Positions 7,614 to 15,974 are shown, numbered from the stretch's first letter. The stretch is DNA of 64,000 nt from Amycolatopsis camponoti (GCF_902497555.1 NZ_CABVGP010000002.1:880501-944500), one strand, 5' to 3'. Notes: generated by a model not told the origin, from the letters alone. Numbers and translations: made by a program.

Positions 7614-8791
7614 CCGACGTCTACGTCCTCGACGCGATCCGCACCCCGTTCGGCCGCTACGGCGGCGCACTGGCCGGCGTCCGCCCGGACGACCTGGCCG
7701 CCGGGGTCCTCAAGGCCCTGCAGGCGCGCAACGACCTCGACCCGTCCACAGTGGACGAAGTCACCCTCGGCGACGCGAACGGCGCGGGCGAGGACAACCG
7801 TAACGTCGCCCGCATGGCCGCGCTCCTGGCCGGCTGGCCCACGAGCGTCCCCGGCAACACCGTCAACCGCCTCTGCGGCTCCGGCCTCGACGCGGTGATG
7901 CAGGCCAGCCGCGCGATCCAGGTCGGCGACGCGTCCCTGGTCGTCGCCGGCGGCGTCGAGTCCATGACCCGCTCGCCGCTGGTCATGCAAAAGCCCGAAA
8001 AGGCCTTCCCCGCCGGCAACCAGACCCTCTACAACACCGCGCTCGGCTGGCGCATGGTCAACCCGGCGATGCCGTCGGAGTGGACGATCTCCCTCGGCGA
8101 GTCCACCGAGAAGCTCGCCGAGCGCTACGGCATCGGCCGCGACGAGCAGGACGCCTTCGCCGCCCGCAGCCACGTCAACGCCGCGAAGGCGTGGGACGAA
8201 GGCTTCTACGACGACCTCGTCGTCCCGGTCGAGGGCGTCGACCTGGCCCGCGACGAGGGCATCCGCCCGGATTCCAGCGCCGAGAAGCTCGCCAAGCTGA
8301 AGCCCGTCTTCCGCAAGGAAAACGGCACCGTCACGGCGGGCAACGCCTCCCCGCTGAACGACGGCGCGTCGGCGCTCCTCCTGGGCGACGAAGCGAGCGC
8401 GAGCCGGCTCGGCGCGACCCCGCTGGCCCGGATCGCCGGCCGGGGCGCGGCGGGCGTCGACCCGGACGTCTTCGGCATCGGCCCGGTGCGCGCGGCCGAG
8501 ATCGCCCTCGAGCGCGCCGGCATCGGCTGGGACGACCTGGTCGCGGTCGAGCTCAACGAGGCATTCGCGGCCCAGTCGCTGGCCTGCCTGCGCGACTGGA
8601 AGAAGCTCGACCCGGAGATCGTCAACACCCACGGCGGCGCGATCGCGATCGGGCACCCGCTCGGCGCGTCCGGCGGCCGCATCCTCGGCACCCTGGCGCA
8701 CGACCTGCACCGCCGCGGCGGTGGCTGGGGACTCGCCGCCATCTGCATCGGCGTCGGCCAGGGCCTGGCCGTCGTCCTCGAAGGCCGGTAA
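7610..8791 (+). CDS. pcaF: 3-oxoadipyl-CoA thiolase
   Basis: A 393-residue thiolase. C89 in NRLCGSG is the acyl-enzyme nucleophile; H349 in GHPLGASGGR and C379 in CIGVGQG are the other active-site residues. It cleaves 3-oxoadipyl-CoA to succinyl-CoA and acetyl-CoA, the final step of the pathway. ATG 7610 overlaps the pcaJ stop. The gene contains the palindromic word at 7744-7756 discussed in the findings, which encodes Ser-Thr-Val-Asp with a rare ACA codon. Other degradative thiolases are similar, but the operon makes PcaF the best call. Confidence 0.93.
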   Translation: MTDVYVLDAIRTPFGRYGGALAGVRPDDLAAGVLKALQARNDLDPSTVDEVTLGDANGAGEDNRNVARMAALLAGWPTSVPGNTVNRLCGSGLDAVMQASRAIQVGDASLVVAGGVESMTRSPLVMQKPEKAFPAGNQTLYNTALGWRMVNPAMPSEWTISLGESTEKLAERYGIGRDEQDAFAARSHVNAAKAWDEGFYDDLVVPVEGVDLARDEGIRPDSSAEKLAKLKPVFRKENGTVTAGNASPLNDGASALLLGDEASASRLGATPLARIAGRGAAGVDPDVFGIGPVRAAEIALERAGIGWDDLVAVELNEAFAAQSLACLRDWKKLDPEIVNTHGGAIAIGHPLGASGGRILGTLAHDLHRRGGGWGLAAICIGVGQGLAVVLEGR

Positions 8792-8803
8792 GGGAGAGAA
8801 GAC

Positions 8804-9541
8804 GTGGCTACTCCGACCGAATTCAGGCTGCCGCGCTACGGCGAGGACCCCGAGGGCACGCACCCGCCGCTCGGCTACCCCGGCTACCGCTCCACGGCGC
8901 TGCGGCACCCCAAGCAGGACCTGGTGCTGCTCCCGCAGATGCTGACCGAGGTCACCGGCCCGCTGCTCGGCCCCGGCCGCCTGGGCGAGCTCGACAACGA
9001 CCTCACCCGTCAGCACGCGGGGGAGCCACAGGGGCAGCGGATCATCGTCACCGGCCGGCTGCTCGACGGCGAGGGCCGCCCGGTGCGCGACTCCCTCGTC
9101 GAGATCTGGCAGGCGAACGCGGGCGGCCGCTACCGCCACACCGGCGACCGCTGGCCGTCGCCGCTCGACCCGAACTTCGACGGCGTCGGGCGTGCCCTGA
9201 CCGACAGCGACGGCCGCTACACCTTCACCACCATCAAGCCGGGCGCGTACCCGTGGAAGAACCACGACAACGCCTGGCGCCCCGCGCACATCCACTTCTC
9301 GGTGTTCGGTTCGGCGTTCACGCAGCGCCTGGTCACCCAGATGTACTTCCCGGACGACCCGCTCTTCTCCCAGGACCCGATCTTCAACTCCATCCCGGAC
9401 GAGAAGGCCCGGCAGCGCATGGTCTCGCGCTACGACCACGAGATCACCCAGTCGGAGTGGGCGCTGGGGTTCCAGTTCGACATCGTGCTGCGCGGGCGCG
9501 ACGCGTCGGTGTTCGAAGAGGAAGAGGACGAAGACGAATGA
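8804..9541 (+). CDS. pcaH: Protocatechuate 3,4-dioxygenase beta subunit
   Basis: A 245-residue intradiol ring-cleaving dioxygenase subunit that holds the catalytic Fe(III). Iron ligands can be placed at Y110, Y149, H162 and H164; their spacing (39, 13, 2) equals that of the well-studied Pseudomonas enzyme. It cleaves protocatechuate to 3-carboxy-cis,cis-muconate together with PcaG. The GTG start has GGGAGAGA upstream. The C-terminus is strongly acidic (EEEEDEDE). Stop and pcaG start overlap. Confidence 0.95.
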   Translation: MATPTEFRLPRYGEDPEGTHPPLGYPGYRSTALRHPKQDLVLLPQMLTEVTGPLLGPGRLGELDNDLTRQHAGEPQGQRIIVTGRLLDGEGRPVRDSLVEIWQANAGGRYRHTGDRWPSPLDPNFDGVGRALTDSDGRYTFTTIKPGAYPWKNHDNAWRPAHIHFSVFGSAFTQRLVTQMYFPDDPLFSQDPIFNSIPDEKARQRMVSRYDHEITQSEWALGFQFDIVLRGRDASVFEEEEDEDE

Positions 9542-10092
9542 CCAGCCTGCTTCCCACCCCTTCGCAGACCGTCGGCCCGTACCTGTCGATCGGGCTGCCC
9601 TGGCCCGACGGCCCGCACGTCGTGCCCGAGGGCACGCCCGGAGCGTTCTGGATCCGCGGCACCGTCCGCGACGGCAACGGCGACCCGGTCCCGGACGCGA
9701 TGATCGAGACGTGGCAGGCCGACCCGGACGGCGGGTTCCGCCACCCCGACGACCCGCGCGGCGAAGCGTCGGGCGACTTCCGCGGCTTCGGCCGCTGTCC
9801 GACCACGCCTGAGGGCACGTACGGCATCCTCACCCTGCTCCCGGGCGTGGTGCCCGGCGAGGGCGGCACCACGCAGGCCCGCCACATCGACGTGTCGGTG
9901 TTCGCCCGCGGCCTGCTCAACCGGGTCGTCACGCGGATCTACTTCGAAGACCAGGACAACTCCGCAGACCCGGTACTGGCGACGGTCCCGGAGGAGCGGC
10001 GTGGCACCTTGATCGCGGCGAAGACCGAGGACGGCTACCGGTTCGACGTGCGCCTCCAGGGCGACGGAGAGACGGTGTTCTTCCGGGTATGA
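9538..10092 (+). CDS. pcaG: Protocatechuate 3,4-dioxygenase alpha subunit
   Basis: A 184-residue non-catalytic partner of PcaH with the same beta-sandwich fold but without the full set of iron ligands. Family blocks include QTVGPYLSIGL at the N-terminus, ETWQADPDGGF and RHIDVSVFARGLLNR. It completes the active-site pocket of the alpha/beta protomer. It starts in the ATGA overlap with pcaH and ends in an ATGA overlap with pcaD. In many actinobacteria pcaB sits directly after pcaG; here there is no room for it. Confidence 0.93.
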   Translation: MTSLLPTPSQTVGPYLSIGLPWPDGPHVVPEGTPGAFWIRGTVRDGNGDPVPDAMIETWQADPDGGFRHPDDPRGEASGDFRGFGRCPTTPEGTYGILTLLPGVVPGEGGTTQARHIDVSVFARGLLNRVVTRIYFEDQDNSADPVLATVPEERRGTLIAAKTEDGYRFDVRLQGDGETVFFRV

Positions 10093-10892
10093 CGAACGCG
10101 AACGGAGGTGACGGCGTGGGCGCCGTGCGGCTGCACCGGGTCGTCGAAGGGCCTGAAGACGGTCCGGTGGTGGTGTTCGGCGGGTCGCTCGGCAGCGACC
10201 TGAGGATGTGGGAACCCCAGGTCGTGCCGCTGCTGGAGCGCGGCTTCCGGGTGGTCCGCTACGACACGCGCGGGCACGGCGCTTCGCCGGTGCCGCCGGG
10301 GCCGTACGACCTCGAAGACCTCGGCTTCGACTTCCTCCGGCTGCTCGAAGACCTCGGCGTCGCGAAAGCGCACTTCGTGGGCCTGTCGCTCGGGGCGATG
10401 ACGGGCATGTGGCTCGGCGCCCACGCGCCGGACCGGATCGCGAGCCTGGTGCTCTGCTGCACGTCCGCGAAGCTCGGCCCGCCGGAGATGTGGGCAGACC
10501 GGGCGCGCACGGTGCTCGAGAAGGGCACCGGCGCGGTGGCCGCCGCCGGCGTCACCCGCTGGCTGACGCCGGCCTACGCCGAGCGGCACCCGGACCGGGC
10601 CGCGTACCTGCGCTCGATGATCGCCGCGGTCCCGGCCGAGGGCTACGCGGCCTGCTGCGGCGCGATCGAGCGGATGGACCTGCTCGACGTGCTGCCGAAG
10701 ATCACCGCGCCGACCCTGGTCATCGCGGGCGCCGACGACCCGGCCACCCCACCGGAGGGCCACGCCGACCTGATCGCGGCGGGCATCCCGGGCGCGCGGC
10801 TGGAGGTCGTGCCGGACGCCGCGCACCTGGGCAGCTACGAGCGGCCCGAAGAATTCACGAGGCTGATCCTCGAGCACTTGGAGGCGCTGTGA
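10089..10892 (+). CDS. pcaD: 3-oxoadipate enol-lactone hydrolase
   Basis: A 267-residue alpha/beta hydrolase. S100 in the nucleophile elbow GLSLG, D216 (in GADD) and H246 (in AAHLG) form the likely triad. PcaD opens 3-oxoadipate enol-lactone to 3-oxoadipate. In Streptomyces and Rhodococcus relatives this domain is fused to PcaC as PcaL; here the two are separate genes joined by a GTGA overlap. ATG 10089 overlaps the pcaG stop. Confidence 0.9.
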   Translation: MTNANGGDGVGAVRLHRVVEGPEDGPVVVFGGSLGSDLRMWEPQVVPLLERGFRVVRYDTRGHGASPVPPGPYDLEDLGFDFLRLLEDLGVAKAHFVGLSLGAMTGMWLGAHAPDRIASLVLCCTSAKLGPPEMWADRARTVLEKGTGAVAAAGVTRWLTPAYAERHPDRAAYLRSMIAAVPAEGYAACCGAIERMDLLDVLPKITAPTLVIAGADDPATPPEGHADLIAAGIPGARLEVVPDAAHLGSYERPEEFTRLILEHLEAL

Positions 10893-11308
10893 CACCGAAA
10901 GACATGAGCACAGACCGTCACGACCAGGGCATGAAGGTCCGGCGCGAGGTGCTCGGCGACGAGCACGTCGACCGCGCCGTCGCGGGCACCACGGAGTTCA
11001 GCCGCCCGTTCCAGGACTACATCACCGAAGGTGCGTGGGGCTCGGTCTGGGCCCGCGACGGCCTCGACCGCCGGACGCGCAGCTGCGTGACGCTCGCGGC
11101 GCTGACCGCGTTGCAGGCGCACAACGAGCTGGCGATGCACGTCCGCGCGGCGATCCGCAACGGTCTTACGGCGGCGGAGATCGGCGAGGTCCTGCTGCAC
11201 ACGGCGGTCTACGCGGGAGCCCCGGCGGCGAACGCGGCGTTCGCCATCGCCCAGCGCACCCTGGCCGAGCTCGGCGAGCCGACCGCCCTGCCGGCGGACG
11301 CCGGATAA
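10889..11308 (+). CDS. pcaC: 4-carboxymuconolactone decarboxylase
   Basis: A 139-residue helical protein of the carboxymuconolactone decarboxylase family, recognisable from RTRSCVTLAALTALQAHNELAMHVR-type sequence in its core (about residues 67-92) and the EVLLHTAVYAG block. It converts 4-carboxymuconolactone to 3-oxoadipate enol-lactone, the substrate of PcaD. GTG 10889 overlaps the pcaD stop with GGAGG 4 nt upstream; ATG 10904 (134 residues) is the alternative. Confidence 0.9.
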   Translation: MTPKDMSTDRHDQGMKVRREVLGDEHVDRAVAGTTEFSRPFQDYITEGAWGSVWARDGLDRRTRSCVTLAALTALQAHNELAMHVRAAIRNGLTAAEIGEVLLHTAVYAGAPAANAAFAIAQRTLAELGEPTALPADAG

Positions 11309-11318
11309 GGTGCCGGGC

Positions 11319-12149
11319 ATGGACACGGGGAGGCCCATCGAAGTCGAGCTGGCCAGCGAGCCGGCCCACCGCGGTGCCCACCACGTCCAGTCACTGGAGC
11401 GCGGCCTGGCCGTGATCAAGGCCTTCCACGCCGGCGCGGCGGAGCTGACCTTGAGCGACGTCGCCCGGGCGACGGGTCTGACCCGCGCCGCGGCCAGACG
11501 GTTCCTGCTGACCCTGACCGACCTGGGCTACGTCCGCACGGACGGCAAGTACTTCTCGTTGACGGCACGGGTACTGGAGCTGGGGTATTCGTACCTGTCG
11601 AGCATGACGCTGCCCGAGGTCGCCCAGCCCCACCTGGAGCACCTGTCGGCGGGAGTGCACGAGTCGAGCTCGGTGTCGGTCCTGGAGGGAACGGACATCG
11701 TCTACGTGGCGCGAGTGGCGGTCTCGCGCATCATGACGGTGAGCATCAACGTGGGAACCCGCTTCCCGGCGTACGCGACATCGATGGGTCACGTCCTGCT
11801 GTCCGGCCTGAGCAAGGCGGAGCTGGAGGCTTACTTCGTGGTAGCCAAGCTCAACCGCCTGACGGACCGCACGGTGACGGCCCCGGACCGCCTCCGCGAG
11901 GAGCTGGCCAAGGTGACGGAGCAGGGCTGGGCAATGGTGGACCAGGAGCTGGAGGAAGGCCTCCGCTCGGTGGCGGCCCCGATCCACGACCGCGGAGGCC
12001 GAGTGGCGGCGGCGGTCAACCTGTCGACCCACGCGAGCCGCACCACGGCCGAGTCGGTGGAGCGGGATTTGGTGCCCCCACTGCTGGAGACGGCCCGAGC
12101 AATAGAGGCCGACTTGGCAGTCGGCGCCCCAGGCCGAGCCCATGGCTGA
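11319..12149 (+). CDS. pcaR: IclR-family regulator of the pca operon (PcaR-like)
   Basis: A 276-residue regulator with an N-terminal winged helix (about residues 20-80, containing LSDVARATGLTRAAARRFLL) and the IclR effector-binding domain (about 85-265). It matches the PcaR/PobR branch by the block SSSVSVLEGTDIVYVARV. PcaR proteins sense 3-oxoadipate or protocatechuate and control pca genes. It is the last gene on the pca strand, 10 nt after pcaC. GTG 11310 is an alternative start adding three residues. The operator may lie upstream of pcaI. Confidence 0.88.
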   Translation: MDTGRPIEVELASEPAHRGAHHVQSLERGLAVIKAFHAGAAELTLSDVARATGLTRAAARRFLLTLTDLGYVRTDGKYFSLTARVLELGYSYLSSMTLPEVAQPHLEHLSAGVHESSSVSVLEGTDIVYVARVAVSRIMTVSINVGTRFPAYATSMGHVLLSGLSKAELEAYFVVAKLNRLTDRTVTAPDRLREELAKVTEQGWAMVDQELEEGLRSVAAPIHDRGGRVAAAVNLSTHASRTTAESVERDLVPPLLETARAIEADLAVGAPGRAHG

Positions 12150-12245
12150 GAACGCAAGCCGGGTGGCGGGGGCCGCCGAGTACCGAGGGTGGGGTGCATC
12201 GGCCGAGTCCGCGGACGGGGTGCCCACCGGGCGGTCGGTGCTCCG

Positions 12246-12824
12246 ATGACCCCGCCCGTCGCCGGCTTGCTGCTCGCCGCCGGGGCCGGTCGGCGGTTCG
12301 GTGGCCCCAAAGCGCTCGCCGAACTCGAGGGGCGACCTCTCGTCCTCCGGGCGCTCTCCACCCTCTCCGCCGCCGGCTGCCACCCCGTCCGCGTCGTCGT
12401 CGGCGCCGCCGCCGAGCAAGTGCGGGCCCTCCTGCCCGACCCCACCCAAGCCGTGTTCGCCGAAGGCTGGGAGACCGGCATGGGCGCCTCCCTCAAAGCC
12501 GGCCTGGCCTCCCTCTCCGGCGACCCGGCTCCGGTCGCGGCCCTGGTCCACCTCGTCGACCTGCCGTGGGTCGGCGCCGACATCCTCACCCGCGTCGCCG
12601 CGGACGCCACCGCCGAGACCGTCGCCCGCGCGTCCTACGACGGCACCCCCGGCCACCCCGTCCTCCTCGGCCGCCGCTGGTGGTCCGAGATCGCCGGCTC
12701 CGCCCAGGGCGACCGCGGCGCCCGGGACTGGCTGGCGACCCGTCCCGATCTGAAGCTCGTCGAGTGCGGCGACCTCGGCAGCGGCCGCGACGTCGACCGC
12801 CGGGCCGATCTGCCCGGCCGGTGA
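12246..12824 (+). CDS. MobA/MocA-like nucleotidyltransferase (molybdenum cofactor cytidylyltransferase type)
   Basis: A 192-residue NTP-transferase-fold protein. The nucleotide-binding signature LLLAAGAGRRFGGPKAL is at the N-terminus and HLVDLPW (about residues 102-108) supplies the metal-binding Asp. MocA-type enzymes add CMP to molybdopterin for enzymes of the xanthine-dehydrogenase/CO-dehydrogenase family, which are encoded downstream, so this role is likely; MobA-like GMP transfer cannot be excluded. ATG 12246 is chosen because the upstream extension is low-complexity. It overlaps or abuts the MoxR gene. Confidence 0.8.
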   Translation: MTPPVAGLLLAAGAGRRFGGPKALAELEGRPLVLRALSTLSAAGCHPVRVVVGAAAEQVRALLPDPTQAVFAEGWETGMGASLKAGLASLSGDPAPVAALVHLVDLPWVGADILTRVAADATAETVARASYDGTPGHPVLLGRRWWSEIAGSAQGDRGARDWLATRPDLKLVECGDLGSGRDVDRRADLPGR

Positions 12825-12850
12825 CCGGCACGCCGCCTACGATCGACAGC

Positions 12851-13720
12851 GTGACCGACTCGCCCGAAGAACTCGCCGCCGCGCTGGACGCGACCGGCTA
12901 CCTCGCCGACGACGGGCTCGCCACCGCCGGCTTCCTCGCCCTCCGGATGGGCCGCCCCCTCTTCTGCGAAGGCGAACCCGGCACGGGCAAGACGTCGCTC
13001 GCCATCGCGCTGGCCACCGCGCTCGACCGCCCGCTCGTGCGCCTCCAGTGCCACGAAGGCATCGACGCCGCCCAAGCCCTCTACGAATGGGACTTCCCGC
13101 GCCAGCTCCTGCACCTGCGCGCCCTCGAAGCCGCCGGCGACGGACGCGTCGACGTCGAGACCGCCGAGCGTTCGCTCTACACCGAACGCTTCCTGCTCGC
13201 GCGCCCCCTGCTGCAGGCCCTCATCAGCTCGCCGTGCGTCCTGCTCATCGACGAGATCGACCGCGCCGACGACGAGTTCGAAGCCTTCCTCCTCCAGCTG
13301 CTCGACGAGCACGCCGTCACCATCCCCGAATACGGCGAAGTCCGCGCCGCGGAGCCGCCGCTCGTGGTGCTGACGTCGAACCGCACCCGCGAGGTGCACG
13401 ATGCCCTCAAGCGCCGCTGCCTGTACCACTGGCTGGAACACCCCGACCTGGCGCGAGAGGTCACGATCCTGCGCCGTAGAATCCCCCTAATAGGGGAAGT
13501 GTTGGCTCGGCAGATCGCTGAAGCGGTGCATCGGCTCCGCGAAATGGACCTGCTGAAGCCACCAGGAGTAGCGGAGTCACTCGACTGGGCGAGAGCCCTC
13601 ATGGCTCTGCAGCGGGACGAGCTGGATGCGGCGACGGCGGCGCGAACGCTCGGAGCTGTCCTGAAATACAGCGAAGACCTCGACCGGGTACGGGCCAAGC
13701 TCGACGCCTTGTTCGCCTGA
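12851..13720 (+). CDS. MoxR-family AAA+ ATPase (CoxD-like)
   Basis: A 289-residue AAA+ ATPase with Walker A GEPGTGKT (41-48), Walker B LLIDEID (131-137) and a sensor-like SNRTRE segment. CoxD-type MoxR ATPases act with VWA proteins to insert or mature the metal cofactor of molybdenum CO-dehydrogenase-type enzymes. GTG 12851 gives the N-terminus usual for the family; GTG 12821, overlapping the stop of the preceding gene, would add ten residues. The partner VWA gene lies 2.3 kb downstream, separated by an unrelated membrane protein gene and a tRNA. Confidence 0.85.
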   Translation: MTDSPEELAAALDATGYLADDGLATAGFLALRMGRPLFCEGEPGTGKTSLAIALATALDRPLVRLQCHEGIDAAQALYEWDFPRQLLHLRALEAAGDGRVDVETAERSLYTERFLLARPLLQALISSPCVLLIDEIDRADDEFEAFLLQLLDEHAVTIPEYGEVRAAEPPLVVLTSNRTREVHDALKRRCLYHWLEHPDLAREVTILRRRIPLIGEVLARQIAEAVHRLREMDLLKPPGVAESLDWARALMALQRDELDAATAARTLGAVLKYSEDLDRVRAKLDALFA

Positions 13721-13759
13721 CCGGCTCGGGGCATCCGAAGGCACGGGAGGGCCGGAGGC

Positions 13760-15487
13760 ATGAGCGTGGTGGCGACGACCGAAACGAGACCGTCGAGCAG
13801 GCGGGGAGCGGAACCCGCGGTGACCGCCCGGCGCCGGTGGCCGGCCCGGCTCGCGGCCGCGGCGGCCGTCCTGGGCGGCACCGCGCTGATCGCCGTGCAC
13901 GCTTCGTTCTACGGCCACTGGCTGATCGACGACGCCGCCATCACCTTCGCCTACTCGCGCAACGTCGCCGACGGGCTCGGGCCGGTGCTCCAGCCCGGCG
14001 TGGCGCCCGTCGAGGGGTACTCCAACCCCACCTGGATGATCCTGCTCGCCCTCGGCAAGCTCGTCGGCCTGTTCGACCACGGGACGCTCTTCGGCGTCTC
14101 CGACCAGATCCTCTTCCCGAAGGCGCTGGCGCTGGCCTGCTGCGCCGGCGTCCTGGCGCTGTTCTACGCCGGCGCGAAGGCGCTCAGCAGCCGTCCGGCG
14201 CTCGTCACCTTCGTCGCCGGAGCCGCGCTCGCCGCCAACCCGTCGTTCGTGATCTGGTGCTTCTCCGGCTTGGAGAACTCCTTCTACGCGTTGACCGTCG
14301 CGGCGCTGGCCGTGCTCCTCCTGCGGTCGGTGCTGAGCGACAAACTGCTGACCCACCGCGTCGCGATCGGCGCCGGCGTGATCGCCGTGCTGGCCGCGCT
14401 CACCCGCCCCGACGGCATCATCTACGCGGGCGCGTACCCGATCGCCGTCGCCGTCTTCCTCAAGCGGGCCGCGCTCGCCCGCAGCGTCCGCGCGGTGGTC
14501 GTCTCGGTCGTGGCGTTCGTCCTGCCCTTCGGCGCGTACGTCGGCTACCGCTGGTTCGAGTTCGGCCGCCTGCTGCCCAACACCGCGATCGCGAAGGGCC
14601 AGGAACCGCCCGCCTTCGCCGACCTCGCGCGGCCGGGCGAGATCGTGTCCTACGCGGGCTGGCTGCTCGTCGCCGTCGTCGTGGGCTGCCTGGCCGTGCT
14701 GCTGGTCAAGCCCGGACGGCTGCGCATCGGGCTGATCGCGTTGATGGTTCCGCTCGGCTTGGCTTTCGCCGCGTTCATCGTGCTCGAGTACGACTGGATG
14801 GGGCACCTGCGGTTCGCGACGCCGGTCTGGACGGTCGGCGCCCTCCTCGGGGCGACCGCGGTCGTCGAGACGTTCGCCGTGGTCCGGGTGCGCGCCCGCG
14901 TCGTCCTGGCCTGCCTGCTCGTGGCCGCGTCGGTCAGCGCGGTCGGCGGCTACTACGAGCAAGGCACGAAGTACCGCGCCGACGTGAAGACGGCGATGTG
15001 CGCCGTCGCCGAGCGGGACGACACCGCGATCAACGGGTTCGCGGACATCCTGCGGCTGCCGGACACGGCGTCGGCCGGGGTGATCGACCTCGGCGGCACG
15101 GCGCTGGGCAGCCGGCTCCGGCTGCTCGACCTCGCCGGGCTCGGCGACGCCCCGATCGCGGATTACCTGCACGTCGCCGACTTCGCCGGCCTGCGGGACT
15201 ACGTCTTCACGACGGCGAAGCCCGAACTGATCGTCTTCGTCGGCTCGTGGAGCAGCACCCTGCAGTTCGACCAGGACCCGCGGTTCGAGCGCGACTACGC
15301 GACGATCTTCGCCCGGAACGACGCGAAGAACCAGGCCACGTACCACGTTCGCCGCGATCTGGTGGACGACGCGAAGCTCGCCGAACTGCGGGCGTTCGCG
15401 CAGCGGGCACTGCCTCCGGTCCTGGCGGACAACGACGTGGCGCGGCGTCGCGGCTGCGCGAACATCGTGCCGGGCTTCACGGCCTGA
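13760..15487 (+). CDS. Polytopic membrane protein, GT-C glycosyltransferase-like
   Basis: A 575-residue protein with a basic N-terminal tail and about ten or more membrane helices. The first outer loop carries WLIDDAAITFAYSRN followed by VEGYSNPTW, which resembles the acidic (DD) catalytic motif of GT-C transferases such as mycobacterial arabinofuranosyltransferase AftB. These use polyprenyl-phosphate sugars outside the membrane to build cell-wall glycans. The C-terminal 150 residues look extracytoplasmic. The assignment is by motif and topology only. It interrupts the molybdenum hydroxylase gene cluster. Confidence 0.65.
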   Translation: MSVVATTETRPSSRRGAEPAVTARRRWPARLAAAAAVLGGTALIAVHASFYGHWLIDDAAITFAYSRNVADGLGPVLQPGVAPVEGYSNPTWMILLALGKLVGLFDHGTLFGVSDQILFPKALALACCAGVLALFYAGAKALSSRPALVTFVAGAALAANPSFVIWCFSGLENSFYALTVAALAVLLLRSVLSDKLLTHRVAIGAGVIAVLAALTRPDGIIYAGAYPIAVAVFLKRAALARSVRAVVVSVVAFVLPFGAYVGYRWFEFGRLLPNTAIAKGQEPPAFADLARPGEIVSYAGWLLVAVVVGCLAVLLVKPGRLRIGLIALMVPLGLAFAAFIVLEYDWMGHLRFATPVWTVGALLGATAVVETFAVVRVRARVVLACLLVAASVSAVGGYYEQGTKYRADVKTAMCAVAERDDTAINGFADILRLPDTASAGVIDLGGTALGSRLRLLDLAGLGDAPIADYLHVADFAGLRDYVFTTAKPELIVFVGSWSSTLQFDQDPRFERDYATIFARNDAKNQATYHVRRDLVDDAKLAELRAFAQRALPPVLADNDVARRRGCANIVPGFTA

Positions 15488-15516
15488 CAGTCCACAAAGG
15501 ACGCCGATTAAATGCG

Positions 15517-15545
15517 TTGCCCGGCACGCCGGGCTCCGGCATGCT
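15517..15545 (+). promoter_or_regulatory. Candidate promoter upstream of the Arg leader and tRNA-Arg
   Basis: TTGCCC (15517-15522) and CATGCT (15540-15545) are separated by 17 nt. The perfect inverted repeat GCCCGGC-AC-GCCGGGC (15519-15534) overlaps it and could instead serve as terminator of the preceding membrane protein gene or as an operator. The two readings are not exclusive. Confidence 0.4.
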
Positions 15546-15579
15546 TTTTCCAGTACAGCAGGCAACACCACCGAGAGGA

Positions 15580-15698
15580 GGAGATCGTGAACCGGCAAGC
15601 GAACCGATGCGGCACGATCTCCCGTGCCGTTCGCTGAATCTTCCTGAAGGCTCTTCGCGCCCACCCCTCGCTACCTCGGGTCGGTCGCCGCGAAGAGC
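15580..15698 (+). promoter_or_regulatory. Structured leader upstream of tRNA-Arg
   Basis: Three pairings can be seen. GGAGATCGTG (15580-15589), containing the Shine-Dalgarno end and GTG start of a mini-ORF, is perfectly complementary to CACGATCTCC (15613-15622). The latter overlaps a competing hairpin, GGCACG (15611-15616) with CGTGCC (15623-15628). A third stem pairs GCTCTTCGCG (15650-15659) with CGCGAAGAGC (15689-15698). Alternative stems plus a mini-ORF resemble an attenuator or translational switch. Confidence 0.4.
15587..15637 (+). CDS. 16-residue arginine-rich leader ORF
   Basis: GTG 15587 follows a strong Shine-Dalgarno tract (GAGAGGAGGAG, 15572-15582). The predicted peptide is MNRQANRCGTISRAVR. 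Four of its 16 codons are Arg and each is a different member of the CGN box (CGG, CGA, CGT, CGC). The ORF sits about 110 nt upstream of a tRNA-Arg(ACG) gene. I know of no homologue. It could be a leader peptide reporting Arg-tRNA charging or a chance small frame. Confidence 0.35.
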   Translation: MNRQANRCGTISRAVR

Positions 15699-15744
15699 GC
15701 GGTCTGCGCCCGTCCGGGGAGGGACGTGCGCGCAGGCCGCCCCC

Positions 15745-15821
15745 GTCCCGGTAGCTCAGCAGGACAGAGCGCGGCGCTACGAACGCCGAGGTCCGAGGTT
15801 CGACTCCTCGCCGGGACACCA
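15745..15821 (+). tRNA. tRNA-Arg, anticodon ACG
   Basis: A complete cloverleaf is visible: acceptor GTCCCGG pairs with CCGGGAC, D arm GCTC/GAGC, anticodon stem CGGCG/CGCCG around loop CTACGAA (anticodon ACG), T stem CGAGG/CCTCG around TTCGACT. CCA is encoded at 15819-15821. With inosine at position 34 it reads CGU, CGC and CGA. It lies between the CoxD-like and CoxE-like genes. Confidence 0.96.
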
Positions 15822-15870
15822 GAACCGCCGGCACGCGCAGCGGCACAACAGCGCCAAACCGCAGTCAGCA

Positions 15871-15914
15871 GCCCCCGTTTTCCACGCTAGCGGAGGGCAC
15901 CGACAATCTCCGGT
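15871..15914. repeat. Dispersed intergenic repeat, copy A
   Basis: This segment matches 26486-26528 in about 34 of 42 positions. The shared core is TTTCCACGCTA, followed by GAG-N2-CACCGACAA and CCGG. Both copies are intergenic and both contain hairpins, although with different arms. Copy A overlaps the hairpin at 15895-15918. Confidence 0.6.
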
Positions 15915-15918
15915 GCCC
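15895..15918 (+). terminator. Hairpin downstream of tRNA-Arg
   Basis: GGGCACCG (15895-15902) and CGGTGCCC (15911-15918) form a perfect 8-bp stem with an 8-nt loop, 74 nt after the tRNA. It is the likely end of the tRNA transcript, although no U-tract follows, as is usual in actinobacteria. Confidence 0.55.
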
Positions 15919-15974
15919 ACCGTCGCCTTGTCCACAGGCGAGCCCTCCTCGCCGGGTGAGCGCACAATGGAGTC

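Noticed and set aside
7217..9439. Open frame of about 740 codons antisense to pcaJ, pcaF and pcaH
   Set aside because: Covers three well-supported enzymes and has no recognisable sequence.
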